Below, piece by piece: positions 41,789-54,100 of a stretch of DNA of 58,561 bases (the first letter of the stretch is position 1; each line of letters begins with the position of its first letter). Below the pieces are notes generated by a model. That model was not told the origin of the DNA. It worked only from the letters and a program-made list of their open reading frames with translations, and did not search any database. Made by a program: the position numbers and the translations under genes. Source of the DNA: Ectocarpus siliculosus (Eukaryota > Sar > Phaeophyceae > Ectocarpales > Ectocarpaceae); assembly GCA_000310025.1 (NCBI GenBank), contig FN648970.1:80732-139292 (forward strand), written 5' to 3'.

Positions 41789-42639
41789 CGAACCCAGACG
41801 ACATAATCAGCGAGTGCTACCTGAGTTCTTGATGCATCGCTCTCATCAAGGGCTCCGAGCAACCCTACGCTGAAGGTTTGCTATTCTGCACGCTGGTTGT
41901 TGATGGTCGCTGGGCACGCGTGCGTAAAAAAGTCACCTCGCATCACACCAAACATGGAGACGCCGAAACGGGCCACAACGCCACGAGAAACCAAAAAGAG
42001 CCGCGTTTTGTCAGAGACGGGAGGACACCGCAACTGATTTTTCCCTCCCTAGACCACCGATCGAAGCCAGACCGGCCAGGATGTGCTCTCTTTCCCTTGC
42101 TCTCTGTCGGAGTGGGATTTGCTCAGCAGCTCGTTGATCCAATCATTCGAAATCGTTGTCTGCGTGTACACAAGCTGTTGAAATTGTTTTCAAGCCTTCA
42201 ACACATCAGTCTATTCTCAAGTGAAGAACGGAAAAACATCACAGTTCGAAAAAGCAACGGACACCACGCGCATGCTTCTCTCCGTCGATTGAGAGTACGA
42301 GCTGCTGAGCAAATCTACTCCGGCAGAGAGCAAGGGAAAGAGAGCACATCCTGGCCGGTCTGGCTTCGATCGGTGGCCGAGGGAAGGAGAATCAGTTGCG
42401 GTGTCCTCCCGTCTCTGACAAAACGCGGCTCTTTTTGGTTTCTCGTGGCGTTGTGGCCCGTTTCGGCGTCTCCATGTTTGATGTGATGCGAGATGACTTT
42501 TTTACGCACGCGTGCCCAGCGACCATCAACAACTAGCGTGCAGAATAGCAAGCTCTTCAGCGTAGGGTTTGCTTGGAGCCCTTGATGAGAGCGATACGTC
42601 AAGAACTCAGGTCGCTCTGGGATTATGTCGACTGGGTTC
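41789..42639. mobile_element. Long-inverted-repeat (foldback/MULE-like) element
   Basis: The arm at 41789-42134 and the arm at 42297-42639 are inverted copies of about 345 bp, about 94-95% identical by eye, around a 162-bp spacer. Shared words include GACATAATC at the outer ends, GCACGCGTGCGTAAAAAAGTC, GAGACGCCGAAACGGGCC and GCTCAGCAGCTCGT at the inner ends. No transposase is present. Long arms with a short centre resemble Mutator-like MITEs or foldback elements. A transcript would form a long hairpin, a possible small-RNA source. No clear target duplication was found. Confidence 0.8.
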
Positions 42640-43589
42640 ACGTGCGGTGATTTTTATTGGGACAGAAAATCGGGCTGGGCACCAACCCGGATTCTGCTCA
42701 ACTTTCTGGGCGGCAGCAACCTAAAAAGCTGAACCCGGAATTTTCCGACCCGAAAAAGTAACAAATCCGGCTGAATAAGAAGCCGGAATATACTGCCGAT
42801 CTTGGATTTTGATGTTTTTTGGGTCAAGGATTCGGAAAAACGGTGGTCTTCCGGTACCGCCCACCACGGCGGTATTTCACGGCGGTAATGATTGCAATAC
42901 GGCCACAACTTCATGTGACACCAAGCAACGGCACATGAGCAGACGGGAACCCTCTTTCCCGAAGATTGACCATGTACTTCCATGGTTTGTTTTGTCTTTT
43001 TCACAAGTGACTTTCACATTTCAGCGTCAACTCGACTAAAAAACGTAAACACATTAAATTGATAAAAACATCAAACACGAAAAGAAAAATGTTTATTATA
43101 TATTCCATCGCCTGCGCGACACCATCCCCACTATTGTGCGTGGTACCGTATTGGCTGAGGTCTTAATCGACGTGTGTGCAACGCCGACAGCGAGCTCTTA
43201 TCTGCCGGATCGACCGAACCAGGCTGCTGCAAAAGTATCAGACTCATTACCGGCGTTGCAACTCGTGTTCTCCTCTGTAGAGCTCAATGTTCTGTTGGAC
43301 CACGCGGGGTGTGGAGCAGGTGTGTGGTGTGCACGCGTCCCGTTCCCCATGCGTCCCTGCCTCTGTCTCCCTGTCCACTCAATACTTCAAACGGTTGTCT
43401 CGAAAACGAACCCGAAAATAACTCCAGAATCAAGAAAGAACAAAGTAAAGAAAAATAAGTTCGGGAAACACAACCAAGTCCACGCCTGGACTCGAGCTCC
43501 TGAGTTGCCGTTAGACTGTGCTTTGGACGAGAAGAGGCCTCTGTGCACTCAGCCCGTCGGTTGGCGGTGATGTGCCTATATGAAGGTAG
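42640..43589. other. No recognisable gene
   Basis: Holds a fragment of the GGCGGTA repeat near 42842-42892, an A/T-rich stretch (43030-43110), and short frames without motifs. Confidence 0.45.
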
Positions 43590-45300
43590 ATTTTCGGCGG
43601 TATTACCATGTGGCGGTAGCTGTTTTGGCGGTTGTAGGCGGCCTTGCGTTTTTCGGCGGCGTCGACTTTGGTGGTGGCGGTAAGTCACGCGGAAAATGCG
43701 GTATTTTTTCGGCGGTAACGGCATACGGCAGTACAGTTGGGGGCCCTCTTTAGTGCCGGTAGGATCTCCGGACACAGACAGTGCCCTCAATAGTGCCAGT
43801 TCGGCACTATTGAGGGCGGCCCCGCAATAGTGCCGGTTGGGCACCACGGCGCCCCGCAATAGTGCCGGTTCACTGCTGCTTTTTGAACGTATGTTGGTCT
43901 TGGCATAGGCACCAATCGACTCTCGTAGCTACTTAGCAACGAAGCCTCTTGCAGGGGGAATTTCGACGATGAAACAGCCTTGCTTCGCCTGAAGGCATAT
44001 CACACCGACAGGATTCGGAGGCGGTTTGCCTTCGACCTGGCTCGTTTTCTGTCGGTACGAACTCGTGATGTTTTTAAACGTCGTGGACTGATGATTGATC
44101 AATTCCCGCCCCGGCGGATAGGTTGAGATCTCAGTAGTGGTGCAGACCATGATGATGGCAATTAGGGGAATTCATTTGGTAGTGACGAAGGAGGAGAGGG
44201 AACGGGAGGACGACGGGACTCGAGTGCAAGGTAGCAGCCTTAGTCCTATTCTGTTGCTAACGTTTGTTTGTGTCTTTCATCCGGAGAATAGTGTAGCCTT
44301 TCCCATGCCGCCCCCTCACGGGGTCCCAGTTCGTGGCATTTAGAAGTGTTTCACGTTTACTGACGACTGAAGTATTTCATGTTTACAGACGCAATGAGAC
44401 TGACGTCTTTTCATTTGTTAGCCGGTTAGCGCGGTCGATACTAATAGTAAAGGCACACACAAAGACAGCGGACAGACGCAGCACAGAAAAATGGGTACAC
44501 GTGCTGCTGCAGACCCGAAAGCGCAGATGTCGATGATCGCAGCGCATTCCGCTAAGCGCGTGCACTAGGCAGACAAGAGAGAGAATATGTCGCGACGTAG
44601 TGAGGGCGGTACAAATATGGTGCTTTGTTCTTGCGGTGCGCTTCCTGTCGTGCTTTTCTTGTTTTTTTCTTGTTTTTTCATTTTTTGTTGCAACATCGAA
44701 GTGGGTGCGCCAGGAAGACATGAGAGAGTCTGTCGTGACGTAGTGAGGGCGGGGGGTATAGCCATACCTATGGTGGTAGTGGTTGCTTGTTTTGTTGCAT
44801 TGCGCTGTCGTGCTCTGTTGTTGTATTTGTTTTTTGTTCTTTTTGTCTTTGCAACCAACTTTGTGTGGTTTGGCAGGCGTGTTGCGAGAAAGTCTGTCCA
44901 CGCCCACGCTAGAAATTCACTTTTCGATCCATTCTGTTCTCTGTTGGCCCCGCAAAGCGGTGGCGCCACACCATAAAATCAAATAGTGCCTCAATAGTGT
45001 TGGATCGGTACTATTTAGGGATATTCGAAGCCTCAATAGTGCCAATAGTGCCAATAGTGCCAAACCGGCACTATTGAGGCCCTATTCTCAATAGTGCCGG
45101 TACCCGGTGTAGTGCCGGTAAAATCTCAGGACACACCCCGGCACAATGGAGGGGTCCCAACTGTATTGTGTTGGCGGTTGGTGGTATTCGCGTTTTTCGG
45201 GGGTTTCGACTTTGGCGGTGACGGTATCCCCAAAAAGCTGCGGTAAAACGGCGGTATACCGGTAGCGCCCACCACGGCGGTGTATTGACGGGGGTAAAAA
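43590..45300. repeat. GGCGGTA repeat copy split by a TA element
   Basis: The left part (43590-43733) ends GGCATACGGCAGTA and the right part (45164-45300) starts TATTGTGTTGGCGGTTGG. Joined at one TA they match the uninterrupted copy at 41598-41640. The element between them is listed separately. Confidence 0.75.
43734..45163. mobile_element. TA-flanked TIR element (Tc1/mariner- or pogo-like)
   Basis: A 1430-bp segment starting CAGTTGGGGGCCCTC and ending with the inverted counterpart GAGGGGTCCCAACTG. The 26-bp termini match at 21 positions, with TA on each side (43732-43733 and 45164-45165). Ends beginning CAGT and a TA duplication are typical of Tc1/mariner and pogo families. The uninterrupted relative at 41.6 kb supplies an empty site. 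Subterminal CAATAGTGCCGG words occur in both orientations near each end (43769-43872 and 44985-45118). The interior shows no transposase, only hydrophobic low-complexity frames, so it is probably non-autonomous. Confidence 0.78.
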
Positions 45301-48049
45301 TACGGAGTAGACCCTTGAATTTCGCCACCAGGTTCTACGATAGACCTATTGGATTCATTCCGTCACCGCTTGCTGACGCAGCGTTCTGCGTGTGTAACAA
45401 GGAGGTTGGTATCATTGGGTCTCATCCATTCCAAAATGTTTTCCTCTGCCGGCCAAGCTCACCGCAGGAGGTCCGACCATATTCGGGGCAACTTCAATGT
45501 GAGATAGTCTTCATACAGCGCAACGCGCGGTACAACGTGGGTTGTGCATGTACGACTGGCAAGAAAAAACAGTTGCGCAAACTTGTTTTGATTGTATATT
45601 TGTTGCTCTTTCCCTGCATCGGTCTGCGCGGTAAACACACAGGCGGACCGAGCACACCAGCAGCAGATATCGAGGCGAAGATACAACAACCAGAGCAGCT
45701 TGTTCGCGAGAATACGACCCATGCCATCGCCGCTAGCGCCGCTATTAGAGTGGCAAACGACAGCAGCAGCGGCAGATGGGGAGAAAACAAACGATCGTAG
45801 AGATGCAGCACCCGCGGCTTTGTCAGGATTTTGCGCCGCGGCTGCGGCAGCTGCTGCCACAAGCGCGATCCGAAAGTCGCACTTCAGCCACGTGGTTGAA
45901 CGCACAGACCGTTGGTGCTTGGAGAGAGAAGCGTTTAGGGTGAAGGTGCACGAACACGTTGGCCGGGAGTTGGCGAGGATGGCTGCACAAGCTGCAGCCT
46001 CACTGGCGGTCGTTGCCGAAGCAGAGGAGAGAGGCAGCGTAATTTAGAGCGCCGGTAGCCGCCGGGGCTGGGCCCGGCGTCGACCTACTGCAGTAGCGAG
46101 TGGCACTTCATGTAGTTGGCGTAGCATCAGTGCTTGACCGCCGTAGGTCGCAGAAAAGAGTGACCAAGGGGGATGAAGATGACGACAGCAGCATCTTCGG
46201 CGCGATCCGAAGATCCGGTGCGCTCTAGAACTATGAAGTTTGTGTACATTGGAGGTGGATATTGAGTGCAACGATAATTGGATTTTGATGGATAATCCCT
46301 TCCCTCCCCTTCTGGGAGACAATAAAGTAACCTGACAATGTCTCAATCGCATTGCAAAGCGATTGAATATGTACATGCATGTACATCGCCATACAAGAAA
46401 ACTGGGTTGCCATGAACCTTCGCCACTGGATTATATGTCCATCGTTTGTCGGCTCAAGTGTGCTCGAGGCTGTCGTTTTTGGTACATGAATCTGCGCAAC
46501 GTGAAAGCCGAGTAGCGGATATTCGAGGGCGGTTTCATAGAGTCGTGGAAGCTGCGGAGGACCCAAACCGCGAGAAATTATCCCCTTGGAGCTGCAGCTT
46601 TTTTCAATATGCCGTGAACTGACGGCTTTCGCCTTTGCCCGCCCACGCCCCTTTCGTTTCGCATGATTGGCCAGGTCCCCCCTCTGGTTCCTGGCCGTAG
46701 TCAATCACCAGCGGTGTGAACCGACGCGTGTCTTTGCGAAGCTGACCCGAAAAGATTCTTCTCACTAAGAGGAAGTACATGCACTCGAAACTGGACTTGC
46801 AGAGGACCCTTCCAGCATGTACAGGGGGGTACACACGGCATTACGTCCGCATTGTCGTCGGCACCCACCCGGTTCGTAGACACCACTCCCGCTTGGTGTG
46901 CATGTCCAACGACCCCCAGAAGCCTTATCGACAAGAACATTGGCATATGCCTAGAACTACAGCATGTTTGACACGAACTCGTGAATAATCATAAACTCTC
47001 GCACTTAACATGTCCTTGGGCCACGATCCTTTCACTCTTGACCACTGGCAGCTGGAACTACAACAATTGATCTCGATGCCCTCCCCTATTTCTCATTGCA
47101 TGAGATGTCCGAAGTTGATGTACCAACGCCCGCCTAACCAAGGGGAGATGAAATCCACCTCTTGCCCGCTTTTAGTACTTGGCAGTCGTGTGAATCTGAG
47201 AACCGCCCCGAGTTCTCCTGTCCGAAAACTACAGCCGTGACACTCGCGTGTTGCACATGTTCCTTTTCGTCTCATGCACTGCTGTACCACGTTTGGCCAC
47301 CACAACAATTGATGCCAAAACCTAGGGCTAACGCCAAGTTCAAAGTTGAAAACCTGTGAATGCAACGCGACCAAAAAACCTGGAGACTGTCGTCTCTACA
47401 GAGTTAACACTAACGCCGGGTGCTTAGCTAAGAATCCTACTCAAAGCCTTAGTAGTCTATATTGGGTCGACCCAAAAAAGAACCATGAAACGAACCTTGA
47501 GGAACAGCAAGTGGTGTAGCCTTCTGTACCCATGTCCTTGCGCTGGTGTTACCATTAAAGATGGTTCTGCTGCTCCCTCCCAGGCGAGCTTGCAACCACA
47601 GTCCAACCCCCGTTGTAAGTAAAAATACTTACCCGTTCTTCTTTACTCGGAGACGGGCGTCAGACGCCCACCCGTGTCTTTGTTCCACTCGACAGTAAAT
47701 GAAACCTACCAAGTGCGCCACACGTGCACTCTCGCTCCTCCTATGGTGCTTGCGCGAACACGAATACTTCATTCCGGGATATATGACGCTCGTGCGGATA
47801 ACTATTAATAATGAAACAACAACAAGCCGTTCGTCCAGTGAACCCTACAACGCGAAAGAACAGCGGCTGCCGATGCCCGAACGAACAAATGCTCGACTCC
47901 GCTGCTCCACCACACCCGTTCTAGTTCGCCGCGGCGGCGATTCTTCCCTACTCCTCCTGGCAAGCAGCTCCCCTCCTCTTCTCCCGCTCCCCTGTGATGT
48001 CAGCACGTCTGCATAGTTGGGATCTGTATCATCATTTCGTTTGACAGCT
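45301..48049. other. Mostly no recognisable gene; one possible exon
   Basis: A + strand frame at 45592-46047 ends in an Ala-rich, charged stretch (REAFRVKVHEHVGREL, then AAQAAASLAVVAEAE). It looks protein-like but has no confirmed splice sites or family. The rest holds only short frames. The right end should include the 3' UTR of the SulP gene. Confidence 0.3.
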
Positions 48050-48199
48050 CTAGCTCTCCTCCTCAATACTGACGAGTCTCCTCGATCGGCCGTCGTCCAC
48101 GGGTCCAAGGTGCGCCGACTCGATGGAGAGCGACTTCGCTAGGCAGATGGACTTCATCACAGCCTTCTGGACCAGTATGCACAGCCCCGGGTTTTGGTG
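48050..48199 (-). CDS. Last exon of SulP gene
   Basis: Begins after ACCCACAG and encodes 49 residues (NPGLCILVQKAVMKSICLAK, then an acidic and basic tail), ending at TAG 48052-48050. The helix after the CNB roll is typical of CNB C-helices. Confidence 0.85.
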   Translation of the reverse strand, partial: HQNPGLCILVQKAVMKSICLAKSLSIESAHLGPVDDGRSRRLVSIEEES

Positions 48200-51100
48200 C
48201 TGTGGGTATTTCGTTCGAAAAACAGCGGACGAAATGCGTGCCGGTTTCATGCACGGGAGGGGGTAAAGCGGACAGATGGGGGGGGGCGAAATTGCCGCCA
48301 AGGCACACAAAACGACCATGAATGAGGGTATGTTTGACGGGGTCTGCCGCTCGCCGGCGCGAACTTACCGCCACACATCAGAAGGACGGTGTTGATCTGA
48401 ATAAATATTCCAAAAGGCCAACGGACAGGCCTACCTGCATGGCCACCATGCCCGCCCTGTCGAGCGTGTGCAGGTGGCACGGCTCCCTGGCGACGGCGCG
48501 AAACGCCTCTGGGGTCCTGAGGAAAAACCCCACCTCGCCAAAGGTGCCTCCAGCGCAAACCTTTTGGAGGCGTCTTGGGCCGCACTCCCCGGGGATCTGG
48601 GGCACGGGAAGACATGTTCACCACGGGTGGGGGAGTGGTGTCGGGTAGCATGGGGTGGGGTCTGGATGTACTCATGTAAACGCATGGCGTAGTCGTTGGA
48701 CCATTGATCTCGCGTCCCTTCAATGCCGGGACGGAGGGATATGCCGGGTTTCGCGGGCCCAGGCTACGGTTCACAAGGATGAAGCAGAAGTGGGGGGCGT
48801 ACTCATGTTTGGCATGCCTTCAGCAGTTGTTAGACCATTGACCGTGCGTCCTCGAGAGGACGGAGTACTGTTCCCATGGGACCCGACCACAGAGAGCGGG
48901 CGGGGGGGGGGTCACTGTCAGAATACAATTAGCAAGAGGGTAATTGGGCACAGTGACAAGAGGTGAAAGCGAAGGGTCCAGGGGTCCAAACCATTGGACG
49001 CTCTGGAATCGGAACAGGACCCACAAGAATACGAGTGGAAAACTTAACCTACGAGCATAGCGCTCCAGAAAAGGACGCGTTGTAGTCGAACGACAACAGC
49101 AGTGTTACGCTTGCGCGGCAGCCCCGACGCTCTGATTTGATCCTTGTGGTGGGAAGGTGGAGAAAAACTAGTTGCGTGCTTTAGTTATAGATTTAATTCA
49201 CGAAAGGGTGTGGAGGCTGTCGTTGTCGAAGAAACATTCCGTGACACCCCCCACAGCACTACCTACGACAAGCACCGGGGTCCTACACGGGACGCCGCAA
49301 AGCCTTCCTTCTTCCACAGATTCCTAACACACGGCGATTGCTTTGATTTTTGGCGGCGAGCAGCGCGCGACCGAGCGCTTGCAGAGGCCTTGAAGGCGCT
49401 CCTCGCTCCTCCGTGCCCGCTGCTGCCGCAGGCGATGCAGCACACCGGCCATCATGTAGACATATTTATTTTGTCTCTCTTGCCGAAAACGTGACACGAA
49501 ATTATTATTTTTTCTCAACAGGCAACCTCCAATGCCGCCCACCTGCAGTTCCACGCTACCGGACCCGATGAAGTAAACCTTCTCGGGCGAGGAGGGAGAA
49601 GAGGAAGGGCTGCCGTAGTCAGCCAGCACAGCTCCGGCCACCACGTGCTCACGCCGGAAGAAAGATTTGGCCTCCCCAAGCACGCTGCGGACGCTTTCCG
49701 GGGCCTGGGGGAGATATGTGGTACGTCGTTCCGGTCCGGTTTACGGTAACAGTTTCCCGTTTCCCAGCCACATCTTGTTCGTAATCTAAATACGTCCATT
49801 GTAAGCGATGCGGCTCTTTGCAGGCTTCCGTACGGTTCGGTTTCCGGCTTTCGGTTTTTCCGTTTTCCAGTTATTTCTTCGACAACCTTCACCCAATGTG
49901 TGAGCCAGGAACGTTCTCGTTGCAAGTGCTGCCCCATGCGATACACACTCAATGCAGGCTCCCGTAGCACCACTCAGCGAAGGGGAGGAAGTACACGGCT
50001 CATATTGTTGGATTTGACGGTGGATGATGTTCTTGTAGGCGTTCGGTCGTAATCGTCGTCATCGTCTTGTACCACGTAGGTACATTCACAGTTCTGTCTG
50101 TAAGGCTCGCTCTTTCATGCTCCCACGCAAGGCCAGAGCGCCTCAAAAACACGAAGGCAGGCGGAACGTGCACGAGGAATCGCGCGGGGGACACCGACCC
50201 CAGTGGTCGAAGAATGCGGAAGATCTAGAAATATGTGTCGTTTTGTTCCAGTCCGAGAAGAGGTCGGACACGCTAACGGTAACAGACCTCGAACCCAAAC
50301 AAAATGAAACGTACAGGAGCACAACATACGCATTGTGCATGTAGGCGAAACAAAGGGTTCGTGACCAGCGTCCGAGCCACAAATCACGGTTCCAGATTTT
50401 CTATTATGCATTGGATGCGACGGGGGGAGGAAAACATGATCAGAAGGATCCGTTTGAAAAGCATTGTAGGCAACAAAAAACGATATTCACGGTCGCGACG
50501 GCCTGCCGCCTCCAGATCGTAGTCAAGGTCAGGCAGAACAGAAACATAACAGGATGAAATAGACCTTGAAATAAGAAGAACGGCGAAAGGTGCAACAAAT
50601 GCCAATTCTACAAACATGACCCTGAACATGCTGCACAGCTGAGCAAAAGAAATCAGAGTCAATGCAACGGGGGGAGGAAAAAGAGGCGAAAAGAAGGATC
50701 CGTGTTAAAGCATTGTCAGGTAACCAATAACGACAACCGCGGTCACAATGGTCTGATGCCTCCAGATCGTCGTCAAGGTAGGGAATAACAGAGACAGAAC
50801 AGGATGAAATCTGCCTGAAGATATTGCAGGGAGAAGAAGAACGGCGAAAGGTGCAACTAATGCCAACTCTACAAACATGACCTTGGACGTGTTGCACAGC
50901 TAAGCAATCAGAGCCGCGAGTACAAAGCGAGGGAGAAAATCGCAACGCATGCTCGAGCACAAAAAAACAAAATCAACGCACCTGGTAACGGTCAACTTCG
51001 AGGTAGTCCTCGAGGATAAACTGCAGAGATCCAACATCTCCGACGACGAGAGGGTTGTCCAAGCCTGCACACGGCGACAGCACGGGACGGGTGGGCAGCC

Positions 51101-54100
51101 ACGACGACACCGAATTATGCGAGAAACGGAAGACGGGTACTGGACAACGACTGAGTATACGGGGAAGTGGGACCATGCTAAGAGATGGGGGGAGATACAG
51201 GGGGATAGAAAGCGAGAATAATGAGGGAGAGAGGGAGACAGTATGTGTGTGTGTGTGAGAGAAAGAGAGAAACAGTTACGCGTACCTAACTCCACCCGAC
51301 GAGCATGAACAATATCAACATCACCTTGCACTCCTCTCTCTCGAAGGCACGCACGCACAAAGCGGGCCAACCATGCCACCCAAGCCCACCTGCTCGCCCC
51401 CAAACCCACCCAAACTCCCCCGCCAAAACCCCGCCTACCAGCAGGCATACTCAACAACTGTACCTACAGTCGTGGCTCCGATGAAAGAGGGTGGTGTGAC
51501 AACGGCCCTTGGCCCTCTAATATGGGAGCGCCCTCTCATTCCGGAACAACAGGTTACCAACTAGAAGTATACGATAGCGGGTGGAGTCCGTGACAACTGA
51601 TGTCGACCCTCCCATTTCGGAGCCCCCTCTGACGAAGTACCCTCCAACGTCGGAGCCCCCTTGCATACTGGAACAAGAGGGTACCCAACTGGGTCGAGTC
51701 CGTGACAGCCGATTTCGACCCTCTTCTATCGGAGTCCGCTCTGATAAGGTCGTACCCTGTGCTATCGGAGCCCCCCTCTTGAGGTAACCGCTAATATCGG
51801 AGCCAGGCGACTGTTTGTACCTCGGTCGGAGATCTGGGTGCTAAACGAGCTTCGTCTCCGTAGAGTTCCGGCGCGGAGGTAGTAGTCCTCGTGGTCCCCG
51901 AGAAACACGGCCGCCTCCGCCTCCGCCTCCGGCGCGGCGGCGGCGGGGCGGCCCTGTTCCCCCTCTCCCTCCTCGTTATTGCTCCCGGCCGGCGGCACCC
52001 CTCCCCCACCTCCCGCTGGTTCTTCCGTCGTGTGTCGGCCTTGTGCCTGGGTCGTCAGGGCGAGGGGGGGGGGAGTCGTCCCCGCCAAACACGCCTGCTG
52101 ATGTTTTTGTCGGAGGAGGGAGCCGCCGATGGACGGGGAAGCCGTCACCCCCCCACCGCGAAGAAGCATCTCTTCCCTCCGCTCGTCCAGCATCATCTCC
52201 TCGGACCACTCCAGTGCGGTGTCGAGGCTAGAGTGGTTTGGTGTGCGCGTGATAGGGGGGGGGGGGGGGTACCCGTAAACTGCGGTGCACTGAGCTAAAA
52301 AAAGCGGACAAGATTGCGACGCAGTGCACAGTTGTTGCTCTTTTGGCTGACTGGTGACAGTTGTTCCTGGAGAGGTATCGAGCAATAACTTGCCGGCACG
52401 CTTCAAAAACCTTTTTCTCGGGAAAGGCTTGAGGACACACGCCCTACGGCAGTGATCGTCAAGAGGAGAGAATAAGGAGAGAGAGGCAGAGAGGGAGAGA
52501 GGGAGAGACCAGACAAAGAAGCCCGAAAGAAAAAGCAAACCACACAACCGCGAAGAGATAGACAGGCGCTGCCATCGGTATCCCTGTAAACACGCGACAC
52601 CCCCGCCTTCACCACCGCTACCCAGTACTTAATAAGAACGAACGAGGAACTACAACACACACAACGTACAACACTTGGGAGAAAATTACCCCACGCAAGA
52701 AAAGTCAACATCGAGGGCACAAGCACGTGACGCGCACGCACGCGCGCATGTACACCGCCTGCCTGCACCTGTTGAACACCGGGTCATCGTCAGTGATTAC
52801 CCCGTGGGAGCGAAGGAGCGCCTGAACCTTGCGGGTGGTGCCCGAGAACACCACGTGGACCCCGCTGGTCTTCAGCACGACCTTGAGCATCAAGAAGCAC
52901 GACCGCGCCGCCGTAGCATCAACGCCAACCTGTGTGGCAGGTTTGCCCGGGGAGACGTGGTGAGGGGGGGCGGGAGCGGAGGCGGCAGGCGTTTGTGGAG
53001 GCAATTGGGTGTGTGGAACGTTATGTATACCGGCAGGCAACGAGCGTTGTAGAGAAGAGCGCCAGCCGGTAAGCGACCGCTGCGTGGTTGCGTGTGCGCT
53101 TTCTCAACGGGAAATTCCTACCACAACGCCATTGTGCCGGGAGTAGTTCGGAAGAGCCCATCGCAATCAGCTACTGCACGGAAGAAGAGAGGACGCCGGA
53201 AGCGAGCAAAGGCTATTTGGAGCTCGCTGTTCGGGCAAGAATCGGGGGTCCCTTCTGGGTTCTTCCCTCCCAAACGCGACTGCCGAAAATTATCCACGAC
53301 GTTCGGGGTTTCAGAGGACATAGGACTCAATTGCTGCCGCATGAATCCATGAGGTTCGAGATGTCAGACAGGCATGCGACTCACGCTGCTGCAAGAGTCC
53401 ACGAGGAGCAAGACATCATGCAGGCACACGACCCACGATGCTGCAAATATCCCAATATGTTCGAGACTGCAGGCAGGCAAACACTCACGACATTCGAGAA
53501 ATCCAATATGACGCGCCGGGTTCGCTCTTCGGAGGCCGGTAGGAGAGACGCCACCGAGGGAGACCGGGCCCCGCGGCCGGAGAAACTGGGGCTGCTGTCG
53601 CCGCCGCCCGTTCTGCCGGTAAGGCCTGGGCAGTCGACAAACGACCCGCCGCCGTTTGCCCAGGGCTGTTTCCCAGGTCCACACGAGCGAAGGAGGGAGA
53701 GACGGAACTCGAACGTTAAGGGGGGGAGGTCGATGACTGTGGATCAATAACGGCGATATCCTTCTAAGCTCGTCATCCATGAGTTATACGCACACGACAC
53801 GCATTTAGCGCCTTAAACACTCCACGTTCTTGTCAATCTTCAAGAGATCTCCGCCTCTTCGGCTATTCGTTCTCTCTCTATCCGTCCCCTTTTCCCCGTA
53901 CACCAACAACCCCTCTGTTGACAGCCTCATCTCTGACCCCCGTACAGTAGTACTCACCGACATGTATTCCTGCACGGCACCCTCTCCGACCCTAGGCTCC
54001 TCCCCAAGACTGGCCCCGCGCAGGCGTCGCACGCGCACCCCCGCCGTCGCCGTCGCTCCACCGTTGCTGCCGGCGCCCCCGTCTCCGCCGGCCCCGCCTT

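Noticed and set aside
41781-41815. tRNA-like GGTTCGATC word on the minus strand
   Set aside because: The B-box match is partial, no A box or cloverleaf pairing is seen, and the word lies at the outer end of an inverted-repeat element.
44383-44976. Hydrophobic frames inside the TA-flanked element as a transposase
   Set aside because: No DDE/D motif or helix-turn-helix was seen, and the composition is low-complexity T-rich on one strand.
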